From contig NZ_CALHVI010000012.1 in NCBI RefSeq assembly GCF_938039215.1, positions 1 to 29,977 of the forward strand: a stretch of DNA of 29,977 nucleotides, in the 5' to 3' direction. Both the position numbers and the translations under genes were made by a program. This DNA is from an uncultured Porphyromonas sp. Lineage in GTDB: Bacteria > Bacteroidota > Bacteroidia > Bacteroidales > Porphyromonadaceae. The notes under the pieces are model-generated. The model searched no databases and was not told the DNA's origin. It saw nothing but the letters and a program-made list of their open reading frames with translations. Shown in pieces: positions 1 to 8,041 of the stretch (position 1 is its first letter; each line of letters opens with the position of its first letter).

Positions 1-14
1 AGCTTATACTTAGG

Positions 15-1343
15 ATGCCCAAGCATATCAAAGCTCTGAAATGTCCCCAGTGTGGCAGCACGCGCGCCACACAGCTTCGAGAGGATCACTACCGTTGTGA
101 CAGTTGCTCGACGGAGTTCTTCCTCGACTCGGATGACATCACTATCCATCACAAGATCGAGACGGTGTCTGACTCCTCGAATCCCATGACCTTCCTCTGG
201 AATGCGGTCACGGCGAATACCAAGCGTAGCGCCCTCATAGCCCTAGGGTTGTTCGTCTTCTTCTCACTCATGGGTGTCATCGGTGCTATCACCTCGAAGA
301 ACTCTGTAAGGGACAATAACCATAGTAAGGTGCGTACGTCCTACGGTCTTGAGCGACTTGCTGCCTTTACCAGTACCGCAGGGCGCCCCATCGTCATGCT
401 CTGTGGCTCTCATCGATCAATGGGCTCAAGCGGGAGCTCGGATGAGACCAAGGTCTTCGTACGTTTCTTTGATGGAGAGACCAAGAAGCTTCTGAAGAAG
501 GTCGACCTTCCTGATGTGAAGGGAAATATCACTTTGACGAAGGCGCACCAGTTTGGGGATGGGAAGTTTTACTTTATCCTCAGTGTGAAGCGTCTTTATA
601 GTGTCGACTGCTCGACACTTGATGTGAAGGAGATTAGTGGTGCAGACTATAAGCTGCCAGAGTTCAGTGAGGGTTTCGCTGAGGTGAACTTCTACTATGC
701 CGATCATGGGGATGCGCTGCAGATCATGACGAATATGGGGCAGAGCTTCGTCTATTATCCCATTGCCAATAAGCTCTACCCCTATAAGACGGCTTTTTAT
801 GCCTCTCAGGATGAGCTCCCCGCAGCTAAGGTTGTTACCCACTTCACTTTCTCGGAGCAGAAGTCTTTCGACAAGGAGCAGCAGATACAGCTCGTGCGTT
901 ATCGCACTCTGGAGCAAGTCGGTTATCCTCGCTACACTCCGAAGTTTGGCTGGGATCGTGATGACGCTAGGCCCTATCCTGCCAAGATCTTTGTCTCACG
1001 CGAAGGCGCAATGCTCTCTCGTCTGCAGAGCTACGAAGACTTTACCCCAGGGGCCTACTACTTCTCTCCCGAGGTCCTTGATGAGTCGGCTGACCGAGTG
1101 CTCATCTCTTTCAAGCCCCGAGCTGCCCCTGATGCTAAGCGAATCTTCCGATGCCTAGATGCTCGGACGGGTAAGGTGCTATGGAGTTGCTCTGATGAAG
1201 AAAATCAGTTCGAAACTAATCCAGATGTAGCACGCTTCTCTGGTGGCTATCTACTGGTGCGCTACTCACAAGCGTGGGTACTCTCCAACGATGGTAAGCT
1301 CTCCGAGGGTACGGACTACCACAAACTCGTCGAAGGCTCCTAA
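15..1343 (+). CDS. Zinc-ribbon, single-pass membrane protein with PQQ/propeller-like C-terminal domain (paralogue 1)
   Basis: Function unknown. The 442-residue protein opens with a zinc ribbon (Cys10, Cys13, Cys28, Cys31; CPQCG then CDSC), followed by a polar linker and one hydrophobic helix at about residues 72-93 (SALIALGLFVFFSLMGVIG). The remaining 340 residues look beta-rich, with recurring aromatic/glycine blades and a PQQ-repeat-like phrase near the end (LDARTGKVLWSC). With no signal peptide before the ribbon, the ribbon is probably cytoplasmic and the large domain extracytoplasmic. It is the first of two tandem paralogues, the next starting at 1471, and its first 31 residues match the partner almost exactly. 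Only 14 bases precede the start, so its promoter is outside the window. Membrane topology is inferred. The large domain could also be an unrelated beta fold. Confidence 0.85.
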   Translation: MPKHIKALKCPQCGSTRATQLREDHYRCDSCSTEFFLDSDDITIHHKIETVSDSSNPMTFLWNAVTANTKRSALIALGLFVFFSLMGVIGAITSKNSVRDNNHSKVRTSYGLERLAAFTSTAGRPIVMLCGSHRSMGSSGSSDETKVFVRFFDGETKKLLKKVDLPDVKGNITLTKAHQFGDGKFYFILSVKRLYSVDCSTLDVKEISGADYKLPEFSEGFAEVNFYYADHGDALQIMTNMGQSFVYYPIANKLYPYKTAFYASQDELPAAKVVTHFTFSEQKSFDKEQQIQLVRYRTLEQVGYPRYTPKFGWDRDDARPYPAKIFVSREGAMLSRLQSYEDFTPGAYYFSPEVLDESADRVLISFKPRAAPDAKRIFRCLDARTGKVLWSCSDEENQFETNPDVARFSGGYLLVRYSQAWVLSNDGKLSEGTDYHKLVEGS

Positions 1344-1387
1344 TCCAATAACTCTATCCCGCCCCCCCTCTACTCTTCGTATAGATT

Positions 1388-1395
1388 TACCTTTG
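1388..1395 (+). promoter_or_regulatory. Possible -7 promoter box (TACCTTTG)
   Basis: Matches the Bacteroidota -7 consensus TAnnTTTG about 76 bases upstream of the second zinc-ribbon gene. No TTG -33 element is visible 19-21 bases upstream. A second candidate lies closer to the gene: a TTTG near 1423 followed 18 bases later by GCTCTTTG. The two cannot be told apart by eye. Confidence 0.35.
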
Positions 1396-1470
1396 TACGA
1401 TACTAAATGGGGGTTAAAAATCGTTTGCAATTACACGTATTTACTGCTCTTTGCATAGCTCATACCTAGT

Positions 1471-2853
1471 ATGCCCAAGCACATCAAAGCTCTGAAATGT
1501 CCCCAGTGTGGCAGCACGCGCGCCACGCTGATTCGTGAGGATCACTATCGCTGTGATAGCTGCTCGACGGAGTTCTTCCTTGACTCGGATGATATCACCA
1601 TCCACCACAAGCACGAGACAGCCTCAGATCCCATTGATACTCTCGTTGAGTATGTGACTAAGCACCCCAAGCAGGCCTTTGCTGCTGTCGGGGGTGTGGT
1701 TTGCTTCTTCTTTATTGTTTCTGTTTTTGGAGGCTTATTCTCAAGTTCCTCCAGAGGTCAGACCAACTATGGTGTGTATGAATCGGGCTCTAGTCGTATG
1801 GAGGATGAGAAGGAGCGTATCTCCTATGATCTAGAGTCGGTCCAAACCTTCACCAGCGCAGAAGGGCGCCCTATCGTGGTCGCCTGTGGCTCTTCTCATC
1901 CTGCAACGACGAACTCTAAGGAGGCTAAGGCCTTCGTCCGTCTCTATGATGGAGAGAAGAAGCTACTCCTCAAGACGATCGAGATACCCGACCTTAAGGG
2001 GGACATCTCAAGTCTGAATATCTACCAGTTTGAGGATGGGAATGTCTATCTCATCTTCAATAAGAAGCGCCTTTATCGTCTTGACCGATCGACCCTCGAT
2101 GTGAAGGAGATTCACGGGGAGGACTACAATCGATCCGAACTCAGTGAAGGCTTTGCTCAAGTGGAGTTCGCTTACCGAGCTAAAGGTGATGGGCTGAAGA
2201 TCATGACGAATCTGGGTAAGAGCTACCTCTACTATCCCTTGGCAGATAAGCTCTACACGGATAAGACGCTACATACAGCCTTCACTGCGAAGCTCCCTTC
2301 GCCGAAGGTGGTCACTCACTTCGCCTTCTCTAGTGAGACCTTTGACTACGAAAATCAAGAGATCCAGCTCGTGCGCTATCGTACACTTGAGCAGATGGGC
2401 TATCCTCACTATGATCCAGACTTCGGCTGGCGGAAGGACTATGGTGGCTCAGGTCTCTTCACGGATGCTTCACCCTATCGCAAGGTCTTCATCCTGCCCT
2501 ACCATGTAGAGATGTCTCGTATGCAGGGCTATGAAGATCTTACCCCTGGTACTCACTACTTCTCTCCCTCGATCCTCTACCAGTCAGAGGATCGACTGCT
2601 CATTTCTTTCAAGCCTACAGCCTCGCCCGATGCTATCCGTTTGCTCCAGTGCTTGGATGCTCGGACAGGGAAGGTGCTCTGGAGTCTCTCTGCTGATGAT
2701 GCAGATGAGGCTAAGTTCGATCGGGTCTCGTCGGTAGCTCGCTTCTCTGGAGGCTATCTGCTGGCAGCCTACTCTACGGTCTGGCAGATCTCTAATGAAG
2801 GCAAGTTCGTGAGCAGTACGGACTACCACAAGGTCATCGAAGGTAATGACTAA
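1471..2853 (+). CDS. Zinc-ribbon, single-pass membrane protein with PQQ/propeller-like C-terminal domain (paralogue 2)
   Basis: Function unknown; a tandem paralogue of the preceding gene, 460 residues. It has the same order of parts: zinc ribbon with Cys10/13/28/31, linker, one hydrophobic helix at about residues 68-90 (AFAAVGGVVCFFFIVSVFGG), then a large beta-rich domain ending in the same PQQ-like phrase (LDARTGKVLWSL). The first 50 or so coding bases are nearly identical to those of the upstream copy, including synonymous sites, while the downstream domain has clearly diverged. The short sequence just before the ATG is also duplicated. It is followed after 37 bases by the SPFH gene on the same strand, so co-transcription is likely. 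A zinc ribbon beside an SPFH/SHOCT protein recalls the YdjG/YdjI pairing of Bacillus. That link is by analogy only. Confidence 0.85.
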   Translation: MPKHIKALKCPQCGSTRATLIREDHYRCDSCSTEFFLDSDDITIHHKHETASDPIDTLVEYVTKHPKQAFAAVGGVVCFFFIVSVFGGLFSSSSRGQTNYGVYESGSSRMEDEKERISYDLESVQTFTSAEGRPIVVACGSSHPATTNSKEAKAFVRLYDGEKKLLLKTIEIPDLKGDISSLNIYQFEDGNVYLIFNKKRLYRLDRSTLDVKEIHGEDYNRSELSEGFAQVEFAYRAKGDGLKIMTNLGKSYLYYPLADKLYTDKTLHTAFTAKLPSPKVVTHFAFSSETFDYENQEIQLVRYRTLEQMGYPHYDPDFGWRKDYGGSGLFTDASPYRKVFILPYHVEMSRMQGYEDLTPGTHYFSPSILYQSEDRLLISFKPTASPDAIRLLQCLDARTGKVLWSLSADDADEAKFDRVSSVARFSGGYLLAAYSTVWQISNEGKFVSSTDYHKVIEGND

Positions 2854-2890
2854 TACAATGCATATTTAATCCCACATACGATTACTCACT

Positions 2891-3925
2891 ATGGGTCTAT
2901 TTAATGTTTTCAGAGGACAGCTAGCTCAGGTCATCCAGTGGGATGAACCACGTCCCGGCGAACTCTGGTATCGCTTCCCCTCCCCTCTTGATGAAATCAA
3001 GGACGGGAGTAAGCTCATCGTCGCTCCTGGACAAGGAGCACTCCTCGTCTACGAGGGTAAGGTCGCAGAGGTCTTGACCGAGTCGGGTACTTTCCAGCTC
3101 AAGACAGACAACCATCCCTTCTTCACTACGCTGGTGCGCCTCCGACAAGGCTTCGAGAGCGAACACAAGCTTCAGATCTACTTCTTCCGCAAGGCTCAGG
3201 TCGTCGATGTCCCCTGGGGGACGGCTACACCGATTCTCGTGGTCGATCCTGTCTACAAGGTGCCTGTCGAACTGGGTGTGCATGGGGTCTATGCCTTCCG
3301 CATCGGTGATCCAGAGCATTTCTTCACACAGTTCATCGGGGCTGGTAGTGGGGAGTACCGAGTAGAGGAGCTACAGAGTCTCTTCATCGAGCGTGCCTAT
3401 CCGCAGATCGCTGCGATCCTCCACACGCACCAGTATCCCCTCACCGAGATCAACGGGCATCTGCCCGAGCTCTCCAAGGAGCTCTACACAGCTCTAGTTC
3501 CCATCCTCGAAACTCTGGGGATCGAGCTAACAGACATGCGCGTCAGTGGTGTGAACTACGACCCCGCTACGACCGAACGCATCGGTCGTGTGGCACAGGC
3601 CACTACGGAGAGTCTTGCTGCTGCTGAGGCTGGTCTCAGCTACGAAGAGATGCAGCGTCTCGAAGCTCTGCGTGATGCCGCCCGCAACGAAAGTGGTCTA
3701 GGTGCTGCAGGTCTCCAGATGGGGCTCGGTCTGGAGATCGGTAAGAAGATCACTCAGGCGAATAAGGAAGAGTCCGCTCCTGCTCCACAGGTGAAGACGG
3801 CGGATCTTGGCTCGGATGATCCTCTGCTCCGTCGCCTCACCCAGCTCAAGCTCCTCCTTGGTGAAGGAGTCATCTCTCAGGAAGACTACGACAAGAAGAA
3901 GCAAGAGCTTCTCGACCAACTCTAA
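2891..3925 (+). CDS. SPFH (band 7) domain protein with C-terminal SHOCT motif, YdjI-like
   Basis: Likely membrane-associated scaffold of the SPFH/band-7 superfamily, of the subgroup often labelled virion-core-protein-like (Bacillus YdjI), which is linked to envelope-stress responses. The 344-residue protein opens MGLFNVFRGQLAQVIQW, as is typical of this subgroup. An SPFH domain fills about residues 25-220 (KLIVAPGQGALLVYEGKV near its start), followed by an Ala/Glu-rich helical stretch at about 225-265. The last 35 residues form a SHOCT-type helical hairpin (LTQLKLLLGEGVISQEDYDK), an oligomerisation motif. There is no signal peptide or obvious membrane helix, so it is probably held at the cytoplasmic face by partners. 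It sits between the zinc-ribbon proteins and a two-helix membrane protein, with short gaps (37 and 20 bases). No PspA homologue is present in the window. Confidence 0.9.
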   Translation: MGLFNVFRGQLAQVIQWDEPRPGELWYRFPSPLDEIKDGSKLIVAPGQGALLVYEGKVAEVLTESGTFQLKTDNHPFFTTLVRLRQGFESEHKLQIYFFRKAQVVDVPWGTATPILVVDPVYKVPVELGVHGVYAFRIGDPEHFFTQFIGAGSGEYRVEELQSLFIERAYPQIAAILHTHQYPLTEINGHLPELSKELYTALVPILETLGIELTDMRVSGVNYDPATTERIGRVAQATTESLAAAEAGLSYEEMQRLEALRDAARNESGLGAAGLQMGLGLEIGKKITQANKEESAPAPQVKTADLGSDDPLLRRLTQLKLLLGEGVISQEDYDKKKQELLDQL

Positions 3926-3945
3926 CCCTCTCACAGATCCGACTT

Positions 3946-4194
3946 ATGAAGTACGTATTTGGCGGGATCATCTCGCTGCTTCTCTTGGCCACACTGGTCT
4001 TCTATATCCTTGGGATGTGGGGTGTCGAACTCCCCATCACCTCTGCTGACTTAGGTAAGGCTTGGATCACGGGGCTCATCGTGCTGGGGGCTATCTTGGT
4101 CTTCCTCGTCCTCCTTCCCTTCTTCTTCGGCAGACGACACTCTCGTGGCTACGACAAGTCTTCGGACTCCGTAGCTCAGCGCAAGCTCGACTAA
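3946..4194 (+). CDS. Small two-helix membrane protein
   Basis: An 82-residue protein with two hydrophobic segments, about residues 4-24 (VFGGIISLLLLATLVFYILG) and 40-62 (ITGLIVLGAILVFLVLLPFF). They are followed by a basic, polar tail (GRRHSRGYDKSSDSVAQRKLD) that is probably cytoplasmic. It starts 20 bases after the SPFH gene and is followed by a strong terminator, so it is probably the last gene of that operon. I recognise no family. A role as a membrane anchor for the SPFH protein is plausible from position alone. Confidence 0.75.
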   Translation: MKYVFGGIISLLLLATLVFYILGMWGVELPITSADLGKAWITGLIVLGAILVFLVLLPFFFGRRHSRGYDKSSDSVAQRKLD

Positions 4195-4224
4195 GGACGG
4201 CCTTAATATCCTTAGTTACATATA

Positions 4225-4274
4225 GGTCACGGCCTCCATCTCTCCCCGTAGAGATGGAGGCCGTGACCTTTGTT
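4225..4274 (+). terminator. Strong intrinsic terminator after the SPFH operon
   Basis: A perfect 18-bp stem (4225-4242 pairs with 4251-4268) with an 8-base loop, followed by TTTGTT. It lies 30 bases after the stop of the two-helix membrane protein. Confidence 0.85.
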
Positions 4275-4358
4275 ATTCTCTAGATTGTAGCAGGGATGAA
4301 CATATCCCCATCTCTAGGTATTCTATGGGTAGAAACCCCTAAATACAGTCGTGGGGCT

Positions 4359-4366
4359 TAACTTTG
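4359..4366 (+). promoter_or_regulatory. Candidate -7 promoter box (TAACTTTG) for the TonB receptor
   Basis: Exact match to TAnnTTTG in the intergenic region. No -33 TTG is visible at the usual distance. It would give a 5' leader of roughly 175 bases before the ATG at 4546. Confidence 0.4.
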
Positions 4367-4545
4367 CCATGACTGAAACAGGATCAGATGCCTTCTGGCA
4401 TGAGGGATCCAGCCAGAGATATTCGCCTATCTCTCCCCCTAGCAGACGTCCTTCCCTTGAGCTCCCTATGGGAGAACTACGTGGAAGAACTACGCCTTGT
4501 CCTCGTCGTCGGTTTGTTCTTTTAAATCCTAATTATACACTAGTC

Positions 4546-7122
4546 ATGAAGAGTATTTTTTACCGTATGACACTGCTCTTGAGCCTCCTGCTGGGAGTCC
4601 TAGCTCAAGCTCATGCGCAGCACTCGAAGACTACGGGAAGTATCGTGGGCACCGTCGTTGACGCTTCGACACACGAAGCCCTTCCCAATGTCCAAGTCCT
4701 CATCAAGGGGACCACGATCGGTACGACTACCGATGTCCATGGAGCCTTCTCGATCCAAGGCCTTGCTCCGGGCTCTTATACCATCCAAGCCCGTCTCGTA
4801 GGCTATGGGGTGGAGGAGAGCCGTGTCGGGATTGAGGCTGGGCATAGTCGCCACCTAGACCTCTATCTCCAGCAGCAGAGTATTGACCTGGATGGGGTCG
4901 TCGTCTCTGCTAACCGTCAGGAGACACTTCGCCGTCACGCTCCCAGCTTGGTCACCGTCCTCTCGCAGGAGATCTTCAAGAAGACCAATTCGGAGAACCT
5001 CAGCCAAGGTCTCCGCTTCCAGCCAGGTCTTCGCATCGAGGACAACTGTCAGAACTGTGGCTTTAACCAAGTGCGTATCAACGGGCTTGAAGGGGCTTAT
5101 TCTCAGATCCTCATCGATAGCCGTCCTATCTTCAGCTCGCTTGCTGGCGTTTATGGTCTGGAGCAGATCCCTGCCTCTATGATCGAGCGTGTCGAGGTGG
5201 TACGTGGGGGTGGATCAGCCCTCTTCGGTGCTAATGCCGTCGGTGGGGTGATCAATGTGATCACGAGAGAGCCTCTGCGCAATACCGCTAGCCTTCGCCA
5301 GAGCTATACTTCCTTCCAGCAGAATAAGGGGGCATACACCTCGCTGATGCCTACGACCTCGTTCAATGGTTCGCTGGTCAGCGAAGACCGCCGTGCTGCT
5401 GCGATGATCTTCGGTCAGCATTCCTCTCGTGGGATCGTGGATGTCGATGGGGATGACTTCACCGATATTCCCGAACTGAAGAATAGAGCTCTCGGCTTCC
5501 GTGCCTACTACAAGACGGGCATCTATGGCAAGCTGACGGCTGAATACCGCTCCATGCACGAGTATCGTCGTGGTGGTGATCGCCTAAGTGAAGCACCCTT
5601 CCAAGCTCGTATCGCTGAGTATCTCCAGCACTTCGTCGATGGGGGAAGCCTACGCTTCGACCAGACGACTGCTGAGGGCAACGACAGCTTCAGTCTCTAT
5701 GCTTCGGGGCAGAAGGTCCTGCGTAAGAGCTACTATGGTGGGGGTGACTACGCCGATGAGCTCCTAAAGCCCCTGATCAACCTCCCTCGTGGTAATGCCC
5801 AAGGCACCGACGAGGAGAAGCAGCAGGCCGAGGAGTATCAGAAGGCCTATGACGATGCCCTCAAGGCACTGACAGCCTATGGCGAGACCAAGGGCTTTGA
5901 CTTCCAGGGGGGTGGTACCTATGTCCACAAGTTCCCCAAGTCGCTTACTCTGACGGTGGGTGCTGAGGGTGCTTACTCGACGCTCAACGATAAGAGTGGC
6001 TACCGTGCTCATGGCATCGATCAGGTCACGACGACTTGGTCTCAGTACGACCAGCTGGAGTATTCGACCGACCGGTGGAACTTCCTCCTCGGTGGGCGCT
6101 TCGACTATGTCCGTCTGACGCAAGGGGGGCAGAAGAGCATTGATCCGCTCCTCATCTTCAGCCCCAGAGCGAACGTGCGCTTCAATCCCACGAAGGACCT
6201 CAGTCTGCGCCTCTCTTACAGCGAAGGCTTCCGTGCTCCTCAGTTCTTCGATGAGGAGATGCACGTCACGCTGGCGGGTGGCGAACCCAAGGAGCGTGTC
6301 CTAGCGAAGGATCTGAAGGAAGAGCGCTCTCGTAGCCTCAGCGCTTCCTTCGACTGGTACACCACGCTGGGGAAGGGCTGGCAGCTCAACCTCATGGGTG
6401 AAGGCTTCGCTACCTGGATCCGAGACAAGTTCACTCCAGACAACGAGGACGGTGTCCTCGACCCCAAGACGGGGCGCAAGGTCATCACGATCATCAACGC
6501 TCGTGACGGGATGAGCAAGGTCTATGGCCTAAGCTTCGAGGCTCGTCTGGCGTACCAGCGCCTCTTCGACCTGCAGGGCGGTGTGACCCTACAGCGCAGC
6601 CTCTACGGGCAGGACAAGGTGCTCTTCGATGCCGATGAAGACAATCCTACGCAGGCCAAGGTCACTACACGAGACTACGAGCGTACCCCTAATCTCTACG
6701 GCTATCTGACCGCTACGCTCCGTCCTACCTCTGCTCTGAGCTTCGTCCTCTCGGGCACCTATACGGGCTCGATGAATGTGCCCCATACGGCCTACGAAGG
6801 AGTAGGGGATCTCAATCTGCAAGCTAATGAGCTGGATGCTCAGGGACACTTCGATGTCGTGCGTGATGGTATGCGCTACCGTGGGCAGAATGCAGGGTCG
6901 GCTTACCTTCACAAGGCCAAGCCCTTTGTCGACCTTGACTTCCGTGTGAGCTATGCCATCAGCCTCACTTCGCTGGTGAAGCTCACGCTGGATGCGGGGG
7001 TACAGAACTTCCTCAATGCTTATCAGAAGGATACCGATATGGGTCCTGGACGAGCTTCGGACTACATCTATGGGCCTAACCGTCCTCGCCGCCTCTACCT
7101 CTCGGCGACCTTCGACATCTAA
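4546..7122 (+). CDS. TonB-dependent outer membrane receptor
   Basis: Outer-membrane active transporter, substrate unknown; this type imports iron complexes, haem, cobalamin or metals using TonB energy. I chose ATG 4546 rather than the longer frame at 4351 because it begins with a clear signal peptide (cleavage near Ala24, AQAHA|Q) and lies after the putative promoter. Order of parts in 858 residues: signal peptide; carboxypeptidase-regulatory-like beta-sandwich at about 30-110 (GSIVGTVVDASTHEALPNV); plug at about 118-235, with ANRQETLRRHAPS at its start and RVEVVRGGGSALFGANAVGG near its end; then a 22-strand-type barrel with GFRAP at 561-565 and a C-terminal TFDI. The plug holds a CxxC pair (Cys168, Cys171; DNCQNCGF) that recurs in one Bacteroidota receptor subgroup. 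No SusD partner is adjacent, so a glycan-import role is unlikely. It is monocistronic, with a hairpin terminator after it. Confidence 0.95.
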   Translation: MKSIFYRMTLLLSLLLGVLAQAHAQHSKTTGSIVGTVVDASTHEALPNVQVLIKGTTIGTTTDVHGAFSIQGLAPGSYTIQARLVGYGVEESRVGIEAGHSRHLDLYLQQQSIDLDGVVVSANRQETLRRHAPSLVTVLSQEIFKKTNSENLSQGLRFQPGLRIEDNCQNCGFNQVRINGLEGAYSQILIDSRPIFSSLAGVYGLEQIPASMIERVEVVRGGGSALFGANAVGGVINVITREPLRNTASLRQSYTSFQQNKGAYTSLMPTTSFNGSLVSEDRRAAAMIFGQHSSRGIVDVDGDDFTDIPELKNRALGFRAYYKTGIYGKLTAEYRSMHEYRRGGDRLSEAPFQARIAEYLQHFVDGGSLRFDQTTAEGNDSFSLYASGQKVLRKSYYGGGDYADELLKPLINLPRGNAQGTDEEKQQAEEYQKAYDDALKALTAYGETKGFDFQGGGTYVHKFPKSLTLTVGAEGAYSTLNDKSGYRAHGIDQVTTTWSQYDQLEYSTDRWNFLLGGRFDYVRLTQGGQKSIDPLLIFSPRANVRFNPTKDLSLRLSYSEGFRAPQFFDEEMHVTLAGGEPKERVLAKDLKEERSRSLSASFDWYTTLGKGWQLNLMGEGFATWIRDKFTPDNEDGVLDPKTGRKVITIINARDGMSKVYGLSFEARLAYQRLFDLQGGVTLQRSLYGQDKVLFDADEDNPTQAKVTTRDYERTPNLYGYLTATLRPTSALSFVLSGTYTGSMNVPHTAYEGVGDLNLQANELDAQGHFDVVRDGMRYRGQNAGSAYLHKAKPFVDLDFRVSYAISLTSLVKLTLDAGVQNFLNAYQKDTDMGPGRASDYIYGPNRPRRLYLSATFDI

Positions 7123-7160
7123 GCCTTAGGGTAAAGCGAACTTCTTTCATTGGAGTTGTT

Positions 7161-7216
7161 GTGGGCAAGCTCCTTCGTCTACCCTCTGGGGTAGGGGAGG
7201 GTTTGCCCACTCGCTT
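7161..7216 (+). terminator. Hairpin terminator after the TonB receptor gene
   Basis: Outer stem GTGGGCAA/TTGCCCAC (7161-7168 with 7203-7210) and inner stem CTACCC/GGGTAG with a TCTG loop, followed by TCGCTTTT. The interrupted middle and short T-run make it weaker than the others in the window. Confidence 0.6.
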
Positions 7217-7258
7217 TTAGCCCCCTTTCTACGAGGGCTCTTGTACCCCCAAAAAGAA

Positions 7259-7340
7259 ACCTACGGTAGGTCGCCGAAAAAACCTACTGTAGGTCGCATC
7301 GACGACCCACGGTAGGTCGGTCGACCGACCCACAGTAGGT
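7259..7340 (+). repeat. Palindrome array A: four 13-bp cores, 23-bp period
   Basis: Cores at 7259-7271, 7282-7294, 7305-7317 and 7328-7340: ACCTACGGTAGGT, ACCTACTGTAGGT, ACCCACGGTAGGT, ACCCACAGTAGGT. Each spacer is exactly 10 bases: CGCCGAAAAA, CGCATCGACG, CGGTCGACCG; the last is itself a perfect palindrome. The outer flanks are roughly inverted copies of each other (CCCCCAAAAAGAA before, TTTATTTGGGG after). It is a member of the family also seen at 18412, 24213, 27687 and 29912. Function unknown. Confidence 0.95.
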
Positions 7341-7549
7341 TTTATTTGGGGATGCCCGAAGGCCTGTCGCTATACAGCTGGGGCGGATGTGCTACGTTTA
7401 AGGGATGTGTCGCTCTGGGGCTTATGATGAGAGGCACTATGCGCTCTTCGCTTGACTACCTGCTCCGCTGCTCTAAAAATGAGGGGCGATGATCGGAGCC
7501 TTGTGTCCTGCCAGATCCGCTCTGGGACGAGGAGGCGGAGAGTTTTCCG

Positions 7550-7557
7550 TACCTTTG
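7550..7557 (+). promoter_or_regulatory. Candidate -7 promoter box (TACCTTTG) for ruvX-def-TPR
   Basis: Exact TAnnTTTG match 10 bases before the ruvX ATG at 7567. Transcription would start at or just upstream of the ATG, giving a nearly leaderless message. No clear -33 TTG is present. Confidence 0.45.
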
Positions 7558-7566
7558 TTTATACCT

Positions 7567-8013
7567 ATGGGAAGAATACTTGCTATTGACTACGGACAGA
7601 AGCGCTGTGGGGTCGCAGCTACCGATCCCCTGCAGATCACACCTGGAGGATTGGGGACGATCCCTACCCATCAGTTGCTCTCGTTCGTCACCGACTACGT
7701 CAGTCGAGAGCCTGTGGAGCTTATCATCATCGGTTATCCTCGGCAGATGAACAACCAAGAGTCGGCCTCGATGAAGTACATCCGCCCCTTCGTCGAGAAG
7801 CTCCGTAAAGCCCTCCCAGAGATCCCTCTAGAATATCAGGATGAGCGCTTCACCTCAGCGCTAGCTCAGCGGACGATCCGTGAGGCGGGTATCGGGAAGA
7901 AGCGCCGAGAGCAAGACAAGGGGCTGGTCGATGAGATCAGTGCCGTGATCATCCTACAGAGCTACCTAGAGCGCCGTGATGGCCTCGGGAGCATCAACCT
8001 ACCTTTCAAGTAA
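7567..8013 (+). CDS. ruvX: Putative pre-16S rRNA nuclease / Holliday junction resolvase RuvX (YqgF)
   Basis: YqgF-family RNase H-fold nuclease, implicated in 16S rRNA 5'-end maturation and named RuvX from its resolvase-like fold; cytoplasmic. ATG 7567 was chosen over an upstream frame at 7489 because the family begins directly with the first beta strand (MGRILAIDYGQKRCGVA). The resulting 148 residues match the usual family size. Acidic active-site residues are visible: Asp8 (AIDYG), Glu93 (YQDERFTS) and Asp122 (VDEISAVIILQSYL). The mid motif reads GYPRQMNNQES in place of the more usual GLPLNMDG, still in the expected place. It is followed 28 bases later by def on the same strand, a pairing common in Bacteroidales. 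Confidence 0.93.
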   Translation: MGRILAIDYGQKRCGVAATDPLQITPGGLGTIPTHQLLSFVTDYVSREPVELIIIGYPRQMNNQESASMKYIRPFVEKLRKALPEIPLEYQDERFTSALAQRTIREAGIGKKRREQDKGLVDEISAVIILQSYLERRDGLGSINLPFK

Positions 8014-8041
8014 CTAAGATTTAATCCCTTCTAAGATAAAG

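Larger units (their letters stand above)
4195..4545. other. Intergenic region: operon terminator plus long leader of the TonB receptor gene
   Basis: A 351-base gap. It holds the terminator hairpin at 4225-4268 and a TAnnTTTG box at 4359-4366. Beyond the box is a leader of about 170 bases with small inverted repeats (ATGCC/GGCAT near 4391, CTCCC/GGGAG near 4461). No known riboswitch motif was recognised. The open frame through the leader from 4351 continues into the receptor but has no signal-like N-terminus. Confidence 0.6.
7123..7566. other. Intergenic region with terminator, four-core palindrome array and ruvX promoter
   Basis: A 444-base gap. It contains the receptor terminator (7161-7210), palindrome array A (7259-7340) and a TAnnTTTG box at 7550-7557. 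The stretch at 7350-7540 holds nothing I can assign; open frames across it have no recognisable protein features. Confidence 0.7.

Noticed and set aside
4351..4545. Upstream extension of the TonB receptor (MGLNFAMTETG start)
   Set aside because: The extension overlaps the putative promoter and would bury the signal peptide at 4546 inside the protein.
7259..7340. CRISPR-like array of short repeats and equal spacers
   Set aside because: Repeats are 13 bp and spacers 10 bp, far below CRISPR sizes; each array has only four cores, cores vary, and no cas gene is present.
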